Source of the DNA: a virus
Strand: one strand, 5' to 3'
DNA length: 42,030 nt
IMG/VR virus record: IMGVR_UViG_3300008050_000104
Location: 1 to 42,030 of that record
Under the pieces are notes generated by a model. It was not told the origin of the DNA. It worked only from the letters and a program-made list of their open reading frames with translations, and made no database searches. Each line of letters begins with the position of its first letter. Within the stretch, counting starts at the first letter, position 1. This document shows, piece by piece, positions 6,896 to 15,356 of the stretch. The translations under genes were made by a program, and so were the position numbers.

Positions 6896-8044
6896 TTGAG
6901 TATCGAAATCCAAACCGGGTTCCCCTGCCCCCACCTCATCATGGAAGAGGTTGTAGCTTTGGGGGCTGATCGCCGTTCCCTGAAGACCAAGGGGCCAGTG
7001 GCAAATGCTGGGAGTGTTCGCGTGCTGGTCAACAACCAGTTCTACGTCCCCCCCGAAGGGCTGCACACGCCTGCTGATCTTCTTAGTTCGGTGGGTCCCT
7101 TCAACATCTCCCAGTGTGAGGGTTTGCGCGGCCCAGATGCCAACCTTCTGGTCGTCACCGCTTCCGGCGGCACGGTCTCGGTTCGGCTCCCCGAAGGACC
7201 ACGCCTTTCTGCCGAAGAAGTAGCGCGTAGCCTTCGCCTTTCCCGGCTTACTTCCATTGTTTCCGTGAGCGTGCAGGGGGGAGCACTGCTCTTGCGCGAC
7301 AACCAACAGGTGGGGGTCAACTCCATGGTGCGCGTGAGAGGCGACGGAGCCACGCTGTTGGGGTTTGAGCAAAAGGGCGCACGGGGTCGTCAGCTTTATC
7401 CGGGGTGGCGGTTGGTAGCGGAACCCAGTGTTATCCCCACCCCCGGCCCCCGGCGTCGTTATCCCGGCCCATGGCGGTATCCCCAGTTCGTGTCCGATGT
7501 GCGGAGCAACCCCGTTGTGAAGGTGACCTATGTGGCAGTGCCCAACAGGTGCCCCCGCTGTCGGGCCACCTATGTCGAGAACGATTACCGCTTCGATATG
7601 GAAGGGTCTCTGATCACTATCGCCAACGAGGATTTGCTGTACCAAGCATGTCTGAAGGCCATTCTTACTATTCGGGGGTCTAACCCCTACCACACCGCTT
7701 ACGGGTCTACGGTGATGACACGGGTGGGCCGCAAGAGAGCCAACGCTACCGCAGCCGATTTGCAAGAGGATGTTGTGCGAGTCTTGGGGCAGGTGCAGTC
7801 GATCCAGAGGAGTCAGGCACGATTCCAGCAGATTACCAATAAGGAAAGGCTCTATGCTATCAGCAGTGTGAATGTGCGCCCCTCCCCTACCGACCCCTCC
7901 AGTTTTCAGATTGCTGTTGTAGTTCGGAACGGCTCCAACCAACCGGTGAGTCTCAACATCGTATACTCCGCACCCGGGGCTGTTGCCTTGGCGGGTTCCA
8001 ATGGATTGTCCTTGGGCCAGCAGCCAACTCCGGTTGGGGGGTAG
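6896..8044 (+). CDS. Baseplate protein with C-terminal gp25/GPW-like wedge domain
   Basis: 382 residues. The start is TTG 6896, set by GGAGG seven bases upstream; no ATG is suitably placed. The first 200 residues are strand-rich and unassigned. A CPRC pair (219-222) follows. Residues about 231-330 (DMEGSLITIANEDLLYQACLKAILTIRGSNPYHTAYGSTV, cited here only as the span 235-272) match the gp25/W-like baseplate wedge pattern of a Leu-rich helix followed by R-G-x-x-P and a conserved YG. It lies directly upstream of the J-type baseplate gene, the standard order in contractile-tail modules. Confidence 0.8.
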   Translation: MSIEIQTGFPCPHLIMEEVVALGADRRSLKTKGPVANAGSVRVLVNNQFYVPPEGLHTPADLLSSVGPFNISQCEGLRGPDANLLVVTASGGTVSVRLPEGPRLSAEEVARSLRLSRLTSIVSVSVQGGALLLRDNQQVGVNSMVRVRGDGATLLGFEQKGARGRQLYPGWRLVAEPSVIPTPGPRRRYPGPWRYPQFVSDVRSNPVVKVTYVAVPNRCPRCRATYVENDYRFDMEGSLITIANEDLLYQACLKAILTIRGSNPYHTAYGSTVMTRVGRKRANATAADLQEDVVRVLGQVQSIQRSQARFQQITNKERLYAISSVNVRPSPTDPSSFQIAVVVRNGSNQPVSLNIVYSAPGAVALAGSNGLSLGQQPTPVGG

Positions 8045-8053
8045 AGGTGATCC

Positions 8054-11000
8054 ATGGCTGATATTCCTTTGATTTATGGGCCGGACGGGGGTCTCCGCCA
8101 AACGGTAGAATACTCGGTGTCCGAGTACACCCTCCAAACGGCGGCGGTGACTCGCTTCTTTGAGGGCACCCTCCCCCTCTCCGCTGTTGAGGTGCAAGTC
8201 TCGATTAACGGGAGTGGTTTCAGCAGCGATGAGACCTTGGTGTTGTGGGGTGATGGGAAGTGGACTGTCCCAAACCCCGCGTATGATCCGGACGGGTTGA
8301 AACTACTCAATGGCCGTAACACCGTAGAGGTGCGTGCTGTGCTCCCCTCCGGGACCACCACGGGTTCCGCCTCGGCGGTGGTTCGCTTGGCTGCTGAAGC
8401 CGCAACTATCGAGGTGCAAGCCCCTACCAACCTTTCTGTTGTGCAGGAGAGCTTGGCCGTGGTCGTGCGTGCGGAAGGTCCGGCTATCACCACCTATCTG
8501 CAAGGGTTTAACTTCTACGCTTCGACGGAAGCTGGGGGTGGGGCTTCGGGATACACCCGAATCAATGTGAATCGGGTTTCCGAAGGGGTGGTTTCAGAGG
8601 AAACCGAGGAGTTCGCTTCCCAGACCATCGAAGTGAAGGTGAAGGTGGATGAGAATGGTGACCCTGTCGCCGACCCTCTCTACATGCGACTTACGGCAGA
8701 GCAAGAATACTACAAGGTGGACCCCGAAACGGGTCCGGAGTGGGTTGTCGCTCAAAGCGACTACGATCAGCGGTACGAGATCCCAGAGACTGCCCGCACT
8801 GTGCGTCTGGCTAATGCCCTTTCGGAAGTCCGGGAGGCCATTCTTTATGAGTTCTCCCACAATCGGACGGCAGGGCCGTCTGCGCTCCCTTCTACCGTCC
8901 GGGTGACCCCTTTCGCTAACTTGGCCTCCGACCGCCCTCTTTACTATGTAGTGACCGCCCTCTACTACGACCCTACGGCCAACGTAGAGTACGAGTCGGC
9001 TTTTTCTGTTGAAGTGGTAGGCCACCCGATGGTGGTGACGACGGCCATTGGCTCTATTCCCGCCGTCAAGCGCCAAGACATCATCACCCAGTTCATCCAA
9101 GGGATCTTTCGGAGCAATCCTCAAATCAGAGTCGAGGCGGGGAGTGTATTGCGCGACACCGTCATCGACCCTTTCTCCTCGGAAAGTGAACGGGTCCGGT
9201 TCTTGTTGGACTTCTACCAGCGAGCACGCACTCCTACGCTGTTGCTTCAAGTGGATGACCCTACGGGGTCAGGTACGTCGGTGAGCGTGAGGGGCAGCAC
9301 TTACAAGCAAGCTCTCAAGCAAGCCCTCTATCTGGGGGCTGATTCCGAAGTCCAAGCATTGATCGACTCGGCTTTTGAAGCGTATGCCAGCAACTTTGGA
9401 GTGCTGCGGCGAGGCGGTATTGCGGCACAAGGTGAAATCCTTTTCTATACCACTTCGCGCCCCACTTCTTCTCTGCTCATCCCGCTGGGGACTACGGTGG
9501 CGGGAGGCCAAGTGGCTTTTTCTACCACCCGTGAGCAGCTTCTGCCCCTTTCCCGCACCGCCAGTTTCTACAACCCCTCGACGGGAGCCTACCAAGTCTC
9601 GGTTCCGGTGCAGGCCACTGTCACCGGGGCCACAACCAACCTCGGGGCCGGGCAGGTGAAGAAGATCTCCAGCAGCCTCCCGGGTAACTTCTCCGCCACA
9701 AACATCAACGCGATGGTGGGGGGACAGGACCGGGAATCTAATCTGATGTTGACTGCCCGAGTTCACAACCGCTTGGCTTCAGTGGATTCAGGCACAGCCC
9801 GAGGATACCTCCAGACGGCTGCGGATGTGGCGGGTGTTGTCAAAGCTAACGTCGTGGACGCAGGCAACCCTCTCATGCAACGCGATCTGAACGCAGACGG
9901 TGAGCACAAGGGCGGAAAGGTGGATGTGTGGGTGCAGGGGGCTAACGAGGCTACCGTCACGGACACCTTCGCCTTCACTTTTGAGATTGGACAAGACATT
10001 CAGTTTGAGGTGATCGGGGCTGTGGGGGATTTGCTCTTCCGAGCTATCGACCCCTCCCTCACTGCCATTGACCCCATTGTGGAGATGTTGGATGACCCAG
10101 CGGTGGGGTATGAGTTCCGAAACGCCTCAACGGGTGAAGTGTTTAATCTGACCGGGGTGACCTACCCCTCCTACAACACTATCCAGTTGGACACGAGTCT
10201 CATTCAGCCTGCGGTGGACCTCACCGATGTGCTTCTGGGATCTTATCGGCGACGAACCGGAACAGCTTTCGTGCTCCCTCGTCAGCCAGTATCGGCTATC
10301 ACTTCGGTGGTGGGAAATGTGTCGGGAACGCTGCCTGCCGAGGCTTATCTCCTCATCCACCCTAATGCTCCTCTGGAGATGGGGCGGTCTACGCTGGCGG
10401 GGGATTATCTTCAGGTCAATGGCTATAGGGATAGTTCTGGGCAGTGGGTTCCTACCGGGGAGACCCTCGCAGTGACGGACGAGAGCCATGTTATGCTGGG
10501 CCAGTACCCCGAGTTCCTTAACTTCTTGGGGGGTAACTACCTCTCGGTGGTGGTGAAGTCGGCGGATGGTCTCATCACCTACGCTGGCCCTAATGATCCA
10601 AGCGGTATTCCGGACTACACCATCTCTTTGGGCACCCAAACCACGCCGGTTTCCCTCACACGGACTGCCACGAGCGCCATCTCCAGTGGGGCTACCGTGC
10701 TCATTTCCTACGAGCATGACGAGAACTTCTCGGTCACCTACATCACTAATCTCATCACCTCCCTTACGCAAAATGCGTTGGATGCGGACAAACATGCGAC
10801 TGCTGATGTGGTCGCCAAAGAGGCACTTCCTGCGCCTCTTGATGTTGAAGCGACAGTAGTGGTCCGTCAAGGACGCGAGACATCGACCGTGGACACGGCA
10901 CTCCGGACCAACCTCACCAACTTCTTTGGGGGTCTCCGGCTTGGAGATCCTGTCCGACAGTCAGACATCATTGATGTGATTGAACAGACTTCTGGCGTGA

Positions 11001-11563
11001 GCTATGTGGTGGTCCCTCTCACCAAGATGGTCCGTCAGGCCGGATCTACCGTGGTGCGTGAGTCTCTCTCTACCGACACGGTGAGCGAGAGCGCATTTAT
11101 CGCCTCCCTCACAACTAACGATGCCGTAGTCTACATTCTCACGCAGGAGTTGTCGGCCGCCACCGTAGACGGCGGCGGCCAAAAGGGGGATTTCAAAGCT
11201 GTCTTCCAAGACGATATGGAGATGTCCCTTCTTCCCACAGCCAGCACCCTTTCGGGCTTGGGCATCCTTCCCGAGCGAGCCTACATCCTTGGGAATGCGG
11301 GTCGTTCCATCGAGGGCTACTCCGATGACGCCACTCTTAATGCACAGGGGTACATCACTGCTGCTTCCATCACGCAGCGTCGGAGGGAACTGACAGCCAA
11401 CCGAGTGCTGGTTTCCCTTTCCCCCGGTGCTGCTCCCACGGAGCACTCTTACGCTCTCACCTATGTGGTGGGGGAGGGCTCCGGGGCGCGGAATGTGGAC
11501 CCCGGAGGGGCCGAGTATGGTTCCGAAGGCTCGTTCGTCTTCACTTACGACGAGGACCGATAG
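8054..11563 (+). CDS. Baseplate J/gp6-like protein, large form
   Basis: An 1169-residue protein from ATG 8054, nine bases after the previous stop. The N-terminal third (residues about 20-330) is built of Ig/FN3-like strands (EVQVSINGSGF, NTVEVRAVLPSG). From about residue 340 it becomes J-like: VEAGSVLRDTVIDPFSSE and LLDFYQRAR, then FSTTREQLLPLS and GQDRESNLMLTARV, then TARGYLQTAADVAGVV. The GQDxES segment and the paired strand repeats are hallmarks of baseplate J proteins. It would join wedge and tail hub. The extra N-terminal domains make it longer than the common 300-500-residue forms. It ends 11 bases from a convergent gene. Confidence 0.88.
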   Translation: MADIPLIYGPDGGLRQTVEYSVSEYTLQTAAVTRFFEGTLPLSAVEVQVSINGSGFSSDETLVLWGDGKWTVPNPAYDPDGLKLLNGRNTVEVRAVLPSGTTTGSASAVVRLAAEAATIEVQAPTNLSVVQESLAVVVRAEGPAITTYLQGFNFYASTEAGGGASGYTRINVNRVSEGVVSEETEEFASQTIEVKVKVDENGDPVADPLYMRLTAEQEYYKVDPETGPEWVVAQSDYDQRYEIPETARTVRLANALSEVREAILYEFSHNRTAGPSALPSTVRVTPFANLASDRPLYYVVTALYYDPTANVEYESAFSVEVVGHPMVVTTAIGSIPAVKRQDIITQFIQGIFRSNPQIRVEAGSVLRDTVIDPFSSESERVRFLLDFYQRARTPTLLLQVDDPTGSGTSVSVRGSTYKQALKQALYLGADSEVQALIDSAFEAYASNFGVLRRGGIAAQGEILFYTTSRPTSSLLIPLGTTVAGGQVAFSTTREQLLPLSRTASFYNPSTGAYQVSVPVQATVTGATTNLGAGQVKKISSSLPGNFSATNINAMVGGQDRESNLMLTARVHNRLASVDSGTARGYLQTAADVAGVVKANVVDAGNPLMQRDLNADGEHKGGKVDVWVQGANEATVTDTFAFTFEIGQDIQFEVIGAVGDLLFRAIDPSLTAIDPIVEMLDDPAVGYEFRNASTGEVFNLTGVTYPSYNTIQLDTSLIQPAVDLTDVLLGSYRRRTGTAFVLPRQPVSAITSVVGNVSGTLPAEAYLLIHPNAPLEMGRSTLAGDYLQVNGYRDSSGQWVPTGETLAVTDESHVMLGQYPEFLNFLGGNYLSVVVKSADGLITYAGPNDPSGIPDYTISLGTQTTPVSLTRTATSAISSGATVLISYEHDENFSVTYITNLITSLTQNALDADKHATADVVAKEALPAPLDVEATVVVRQGRETSTVDTALRTNLTNFFGGLRLGDPVRQSDIIDVIEQTSGVSYVVVPLTKMVRQAGSTVVRESLSTDTVSESAFIASLTTNDAVVYILTQELSAATVDGGGQKGDFKAVFQDDMEMSLLPTASTLSGLGILPERAYILGNAGRSIEGYSDDATLNAQGYITAASITQRRRELTANRVLVSLSPGAAPTEHSYALTYVVGEGSGARNVDPGGAEYGSEGSFVFTYDEDR

Positions 11564-11574
11564 GCTACTGTTCG

Positions 11575-12174
11575 TTACCCCTCCCTGAACCACAGTTTGT
11601 CGTTGAGATTGTAAGTGTGACACAACTCCTCGCCCGGCGAGATGTCCCGTTTGGCCGTGATGTCGAAATAGAGGCGTTGGGTCTCCGGGTCCACATGACC
11701 CTCGTACTGTACGTTGCTGGTGGGGAACGGCGCATGGTTGTAGAGCATCCCGTAGCCCAGAACCAGACAGGAGTGTCGGGTGTTTTCGTCTTCGTCCCAC
11801 GGCATCACCATGTGAACGAGGCTTTGGCCGACGTTGCTATCCGCGTAGGGGAGAATCTCCAGCCCGTGCAACAACGTCTTGTAGTTGATCTTTTTGCCCT
11901 TGGCTGTTTTGCTCGCTATCACATAAGCCGGGCACCTCTCTACGAGGTCTCCCTTTTTATAGGCTTGGGTGGCAAACACTCCTAATCCTTTGTTGGGGGT
12001 GTGCCGGAGTGCCAGATGCCCAGTTTGAGTAACCGGTCTCACGGTCGCGGCAGGGCGCAACAGTTGGTTGCACCCTTCGCATTTCATCCCGTAGTCGCCC
12101 ACGGTTCGACGGCCCAGCTTTTCGTTCAGGAGGCCGCAGTGGCTGCACTGGAGATGGTAGACGTTACGGTTCAT
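11575..12174 (-). CDS. SET-domain protein with N-terminal zinc ribbon
   Basis: A 199-residue protein. Cys10, Cys13, Cys32 and Cys35 form a CxxC...CxxC ribbon. The SET fold is seen as KGLGVFAT (62-69), then LGYGMLYNHA (139-148, the N-H motif) and ISPGEELCHTY (178-188, the E-E-L...Y motif). SET proteins transfer methyl groups from S-adenosylmethionine to lysines. The target here is unknown: host or phage proteins are both possible. It is the last gene of a four-gene reverse operon that begins with a sigma-like factor, and it overlaps the GIY-YIG gene by 11 bases. Phage SET proteins are known but uncommon. Confidence 0.85.
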   Translation of the reverse strand: MNRNVYHLQCSHCGLLNEKLGRRTVGDYGMKCEGCNQLLRPAATVRPVTQTGHLALRHTPNKGLGVFATQAYKKGDLVERCPAYVIASKTAKGKKINYKTLLHGLEILPYADSNVGQSLVHMVMPWDEDENTRHSCLVLGYGMLYNHAPFPTSNVQYEGHVDPETQRLYFDITAKRDISPGEELCHTYNLNDKLWFREG

Positions 12175-12526
12175 GGGGACACTCTACCCGGGGGTCTTTG
12201 GTGCCCAGACCTCGGCACCATTTTGAGTCGCTCGGTGACCAGTGGCATCGGGCCTCTCCTCGTTTTCCCTTCTTCAAGGCTCGTTCGGCTTTCAGGGCTT
12301 CCGACCGATTGGCGTAGGGTCCGAAGACAGCTTTGATTCGCCATGGGCGGTGCTTACTCGTGTACTTGCCGCCGCCCTTAATCTCCCCGTTGTGTTGGCG
12401 TAGCCTCCGCTTCGGGTCCGTTGTCATACCGACGTAGTGAAACCCGGCAAGGGGGTTACCTCGTTTGCCCACGCGGACCTGTTGACTCTGGATGACGTAG
12501 ACCCAGTAGGGGTTGGGGTCACTCAT
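12164..12526 (-). CDS. GIY-YIG nuclease, SLX1/UvrC-type
   Basis: A 120-residue protein. WVYVIQS (8-14) is the GIY strand, FHYVGMT (29-35) the YIG strand, and the DPKRRLRQHNGEIKGGG segment (37-53) carries the conserved Arg and His. The later RSEALKAERALKK helix holds the metal-binding Glu region. The short single-domain form with a GGGKYTSKHRPW loop is like the SLX1/YhbQ branch, which cuts branched DNA. It may serve recombination, repair or homing. It lies in the sigma-factor operon and overlaps both neighbours. Confidence 0.85.
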   Translation of the reverse strand: MSDPNPYWVYVIQSQQVRVGKRGNPLAGFHYVGMTTDPKRRLRQHNGEIKGGGKYTSKHRPWRIKAVFGPYANRSEALKAERALKKGKRGEARCHWSPSDSKWCRGLGTKDPRVECPHEP

Positions 12527-12974
12527 CTTCCACCTTGCCCGAAAGAATGTACCCGCCCAGTTGGTCCGTCAGAGCGGCTTCCGCCAAGGTCCACTGGGAC
12601 ATGGTGGCTTTCATTTCTTGTCCCCCTTCGGTCTGTATGAGGAGGTCGTACCCTTGTCGGCGAAACACTCCACGGATTTCGTGAGGGTAGGGTTTCCCCT
12701 CCGGAGTGATGAGAGGGATGCGGCTTCGGTCCTCGGGATAGGAGAACTTCGCCCAGTGGGGTTCTCCACCACCGGTCGCCGGAACGGCACTCTGTGTGTC
12801 GAGAGCGGAACGCAGGGCGGTGGCCGCACGGGTTCGTCCTTGAATCGTGCGGATTTGACTCCCCACGGGTCCGGCATCCACCTCACAACTCACAGAACAG
12901 AAGTAGATAGGAGCGCCATCATAGTAGGTGTAGTCTCGCCCACAGACGAGACATTGAAGGGTGTGGGCAGCCAT
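12519..12974 (-). CDS. Hypothetical protein with zinc-binding N-terminus
   Basis: 151 residues from ATG at 12974, preceded only by a distant AGGAGG (19 bases), so the start is less certain. The N-terminus HTLQCLVCGRDYTYYDG with the following FCSVSCEVD gives a treble-clef-like CxxC...CxxxC zinc site. The rest is unassigned (GVFRRQGYDLLIQTEGG and a Leu-rich end). It overlaps the GIY-YIG gene by eight bases and follows the sigma-like gene by 23 bases, so all four are likely co-transcribed. Confidence 0.65.
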   Translation of the reverse strand: MAAHTLQCLVCGRDYTYYDGAPIYFCSVSCEVDAGPVGSQIRTIQGRTRAATALRSALDTQSAVPATGGGEPHWAKFSYPEDRSRIPLITPEGKPYPHEIRGVFRRQGYDLLIQTEGGQEMKATMSQWTLAEAALTDQLGGYILSGKVEDE

Positions 12975-12997
12975 GGGGCCACAATACCCGCTGCCTC

Positions 12998-13906
12998 CTA
13001 CTGGAGAAGGGACCGCCACTCCGCTCCAACAGTCCGAATGATGCGAAGGATTTTGGCTACCTGATGGGGAGTTTGTCCCGTGTGGGTTGCAATCTCGGAC
13101 TTGCGGAAACCGGCTGACAAAAGCTGAACACACTCCTCCACCACGTTGGGGTTGAGGTTAGTGGTGGCCGTGTGGGAGAGGGTCATTTCGGTTAGTCTGT
13201 CCACCAAAGATTGGCCTCGCAGGAGGTCTGCTTGAAGGGGGCCAACCGAAGCCAAGTCCGCCGTGGCTACGTCTTCCAGTTCATTGTCATGGTTCACTAC
13301 TCCGATGACCTCGTTGCGGCTCAACCGCGAGTAGCGGCGGTGGTAGTTGGAGACAATGCAGCCACACACCATGTGAACGTAGTGGCCGAAGGAAGATTTG
13401 TTTGGGTCGAAGGGGCATTTCCCCCCGTTACGGACCAGAAGACCTTTATAGATCTCCTGCAATACATCTTCGGGGTCATATCCATAGCGGGCTACTCTCC
13501 GGCCGAACCCGGCAAAGAAGAGTTTGCGTACCTCATGGCCTCGCCGTGCGAGATCCACCCCAATGGGAGCCGCCGCGACCGAGAGTGCGGTGCTGGTGTG
13601 GATGACCGCTGCCCTTTTGGCGACGGTGAGGGCAGGGCTTCCTTGGAACAAGGAGAGGGTGTCGAAGGCTGGTTCTGAAGGGCGGAAAGAGCCTTGTCGG
13701 AAGTAACGGTCGAAAGTGAGTTTGGGGTCTCGTGCCCGCCGAGCCGGTGCTGGGGTGCGGTTTACAAGAGCGATGATGGTTTGCCGGGCTGATGGGTAAC
13801 GGACAGACCCTCCGGGCCACGAAACCAGAAAACCAGTGTTATCGGCGACAACACGATGGCCTCCGTGTTCGGTTCGGGCGTAGTAGGTTCCTTCCGTTCT
13901 CAACAT
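12998..13906 (-). CDS. Sigma-70-like RNA polymerase factor
   Basis: A 302-residue protein from ATG at 13906 with GGAG upstream. Residues 1-60 form an unassigned N-terminal domain. Sigma region 2 is seen at about 120-195: YGYDPEDVLQEIYKGLL with the diagnostic EDVLQE (146-151), then SSFGHYVHMVCGCIVSNYHRR. Region 4 is a helix-turn-helix at about 255-293 (GFRKSEIATHTGQTP). The layout is that of a small two-region sigma factor with an added N-terminus. It probably redirects host RNA polymerase to phage promoters. The recurring motifs in this window are candidate targets. It heads the reverse operon. Confidence 0.8.
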   Translation of the reverse strand: MLRTEGTYYARTEHGGHRVVADNTGFLVSWPGGSVRYPSARQTIIALVNRTPAPARRARDPKLTFDRYFRQGSFRPSEPAFDTLSLFQGSPALTVAKRAAVIHTSTALSVAAAPIGVDLARRGHEVRKLFFAGFGRRVARYGYDPEDVLQEIYKGLLVRNGGKCPFDPNKSSFGHYVHMVCGCIVSNYHRRYSRLSRNEVIGVVNHDNELEDVATADLASVGPLQADLLRGQSLVDRLTEMTLSHTATTNLNPNVVEECVQLLSAGFRKSEIATHTGQTPHQVAKILRIIRTVGAEWRSLLQ

Positions 13907-13949
13907 AGTGCGGCTCCAGCAAAGTAGGGGGGGTTAAGCGACGTACAGG

Positions 13950-13965
13950 ACTATACCAATGTCAA
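13950..13965 (-). promoter_or_regulatory. Host-type promoter candidate for the sigma-like operon
   Basis: On the reverse strand, TTGACA is followed after four bases by TATAGT preceded by TGG (extended -10 look). The two boxes are too close to pair with each other. TATAGT as an extended -10 is the more likely signal, giving a leader of about 40 bases before the sigma-like gene. Confidence 0.4.
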
Positions 13966-14097
13966 GAGAAGTCCTACCCCCCATTAGCAAGGTTTTAGAG
14001 GGGGGTCGAACCCTTGGGGTCGGTATTTCCCCTATGGGTTTTCTGGGGGTACCCCTAACAGGGGGACGCCAAGGCTGTCCGCCGCCGGAGTTTTATC
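13966..14097. other. Intergenic region rich in G and C runs between divergent genes
   Basis: It holds several G4-G7 and C4-C6 runs (tagaggggggtcgaaccc, gggggtacccctaacagggg) able to form alternative hairpins, and a ribosome site GGAG before ATG 14098. No copy of the TTCAA-16-CGTAT element is present, and no gene is seen. Confidence 0.6.
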
Positions 14098-14490
14098 ATG
14101 TCCGATCCTTACGCTCTGGGTCTCGTTAAAGAATGGGCTGATGCCCTCACTCATGGTCGTTTGGAGGAGCTTCTCGATATGTATATCGACAAAGCTGTGT
14201 TGGTTCCCACATTTGGGACAGAGATTCTCCGAGGCCGTGAAGCCCTTTCAGGGTACTTTTCCGGGCTGATGGAGTACCCCAATCTGCATGTGGCGGTACA
14301 TGAGGAGATCAACCAGAACACCCATGAGGGTCATCGGGTGGTGTCTGGTCACTACACTTTTAGTTGGGGTTCCCCGACCGAGGAGAAGACCTCGGTCGAT
14401 GCACGCTACACCTTCGCCATCGAGCAGGGAGAAGGCGCGGAGGAGTGGGTTATCAATACGCACCACTCGTCTGAACAGCCCAAGGGATAA
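14098..14490 (+). CDS. SnoaL/NTF2-like domain protein
   Basis: A 130-residue protein, close to the full length of a single NTF2-like domain. The pattern is typical: an N-terminal helix VKEWADALTHGRLEELLDMY, then the DKAVLVPTFG strand, REALSGYFSGLM, and four long strands ending YTFAIEQGEG and WVINTHHSS. Such domains bind small ligands or form dimers, and some associate with kinases. No catalytic residue can be assigned. It is the first gene of the forward block after the sigma-like operon and is followed by element D. Confidence 0.7.
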   Translation: MSDPYALGLVKEWADALTHGRLEELLDMYIDKAVLVPTFGTEILRGREALSGYFSGLMEYPNLHVAVHEEINQNTHEGHRVVSGHYTFSWGSPTEEKTSVDARYTFAIEQGEGAEEWVINTHHSSEQPKG

Positions 14491-14500
14491 TCCTTTTTTG

Positions 14501-14538
14501 GGAGAAAGGGGGTTCAACTCCCCCTTGCTTCTCCGTAT
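14501..14538 (+). promoter_or_regulatory. Recurring hairpin / bipartite promoter-like element, copy D
   Basis: Inner stem GGGGG/CCCCC with loop TTCAACT, outer stem GGAGAA/TTCTCC, then GTAT. TTCAA (14513-14517) to CGTAT (14534-14538) is 16 bases. A TTTTTT run lies just upstream. The leader CCTCATCGAGAGGCCC matches the one at copy A. Confidence 0.6.
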
Positions 14539-14586
14539 GGGGTTGTTCATCACCCCTTTGCCTCATCGAGAGGCCCGGAGATTCTC

Positions 14587-14793
14587 ATGGCACGCAAGAT
14601 TAAACGCACTCGTGGAAAGACCGCAAAGGTCGCCACCCAGATGGCTCACATCAAGGCCCAGCGCGGGCTGGACCGTGAAGCCCACTTCGCTGAAGGCAAG
14701 GATCTTGCCTCTTGGCGTGGGTGCCACACCGTCACCAAGGACCGCAAGCGAGAAGCCTCTCGTCGTGCTTGTCGCACCAAGGTCCAGTTTTAA
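14587..14793 (+). CDS. Small basic hypothetical protein
   Basis: 68 residues from ATG 14587 after GGAG. It is strongly basic throughout (ARKIKRTRGKTAKVATQMAH, KDRKREASRRACRTKV) with a Trp and two Cys. Such proteins usually bind nucleic acid. It is driven by element D and shares that element's leader with the AAA+ gene. No family is recognised. Confidence 0.65.
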   Translation: MARKIKRTRGKTAKVATQMAHIKAQRGLDREAHFAEGKDLASWRGCHTVTKDRKREASRRACRTKVQF

Positions 14794-14838
14794 CCACTCT
14801 CACTTCCCGTCTTGCACCGAGCAAGCAAAGGAGGCTCT

Positions 14839-15345
14839 ATGTCTGATTTCACGTTTCTTAGCGGTGCCCTCGTTCTTGCCGTAGAAGGCATGAAGGAGGG
14901 TTCGGAGAGAGTCCGTATCGTCACGGACAAGGGCACCATCTCCTTTTTCCACTACCAAGATTGCTGCGAGAGCGTTTCGGTGGAGGATGTGACCGGGGAT
15001 GTGGAAGACTTCACTGGTTCTCGGATCGCCGAGTTCCGCGAAGACACCAACCACGAGGCGAGCGGTTACGGCGAAACCCTGTGGACGTTCTACAACATCA
15101 TCACCGATGTGGGCGACTTCCAGATTCGTTGGTGCGGCACCAGCAACGGCTACTACAGCGTGAGTGTCAGCCACAACTGGGAACCCGGTAAGGCGGTGCC
15201 CGTTTCTCTTTGCCTCCACCCCCCGTTCGCTGCTATTCGCCGGATCGAGGAGGATGGGACCGCGTGGGATGGCAACGGCGACTTCTTGGTGAAGCTCACC
15301 AAGGAAGCGGCCCAAGACCTCTTGGAAAACTACACCCTCAACTAA
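14839..15345 (+). CDS. DUF7448-like hypothetical protein
   Basis: A 168-residue protein from ATG 14839 with AAAGGAGG upstream. The segments HYQDCCESVSVEDVTGDVED, then LWTFYNIIT, then IRWCGTSNGYYS are the recognisable signature of a small family common in phages and bacteria (DUF7448 by memory). The function is unknown; the paired Cys and Asp/Glu could bind a metal. It is followed after 11 bases by the next gene. Confidence 0.65.
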   Translation: MSDFTFLSGALVLAVEGMKEGSERVRIVTDKGTISFFHYQDCCESVSVEDVTGDVEDFTGSRIAEFREDTNHEASGYGETLWTFYNIITDVGDFQIRWCGTSNGYYSVSVSHNWEPGKAVPVSLCLHPPFAAIRRIEEDGTAWDGNGDFLVKLTKEAAQDLLENYTLN

Positions 15346-15356
15346 AGGAGAGGCCG

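Noticed and set aside
6863-8197. Long reverse reading frame opposite the gp25-like gene
   Set aside because: No ribosome site, no recognisable domain, and it lies entirely antisense to well-supported coding sequence.
4337-14538. Hairpin loops TTCAACT and TTCAAAC as tRNA T-arms
   Set aside because: The loops fit the T-loop pattern, but no acceptor, D-arm or anticodon arm can be drawn around any of the four copies.
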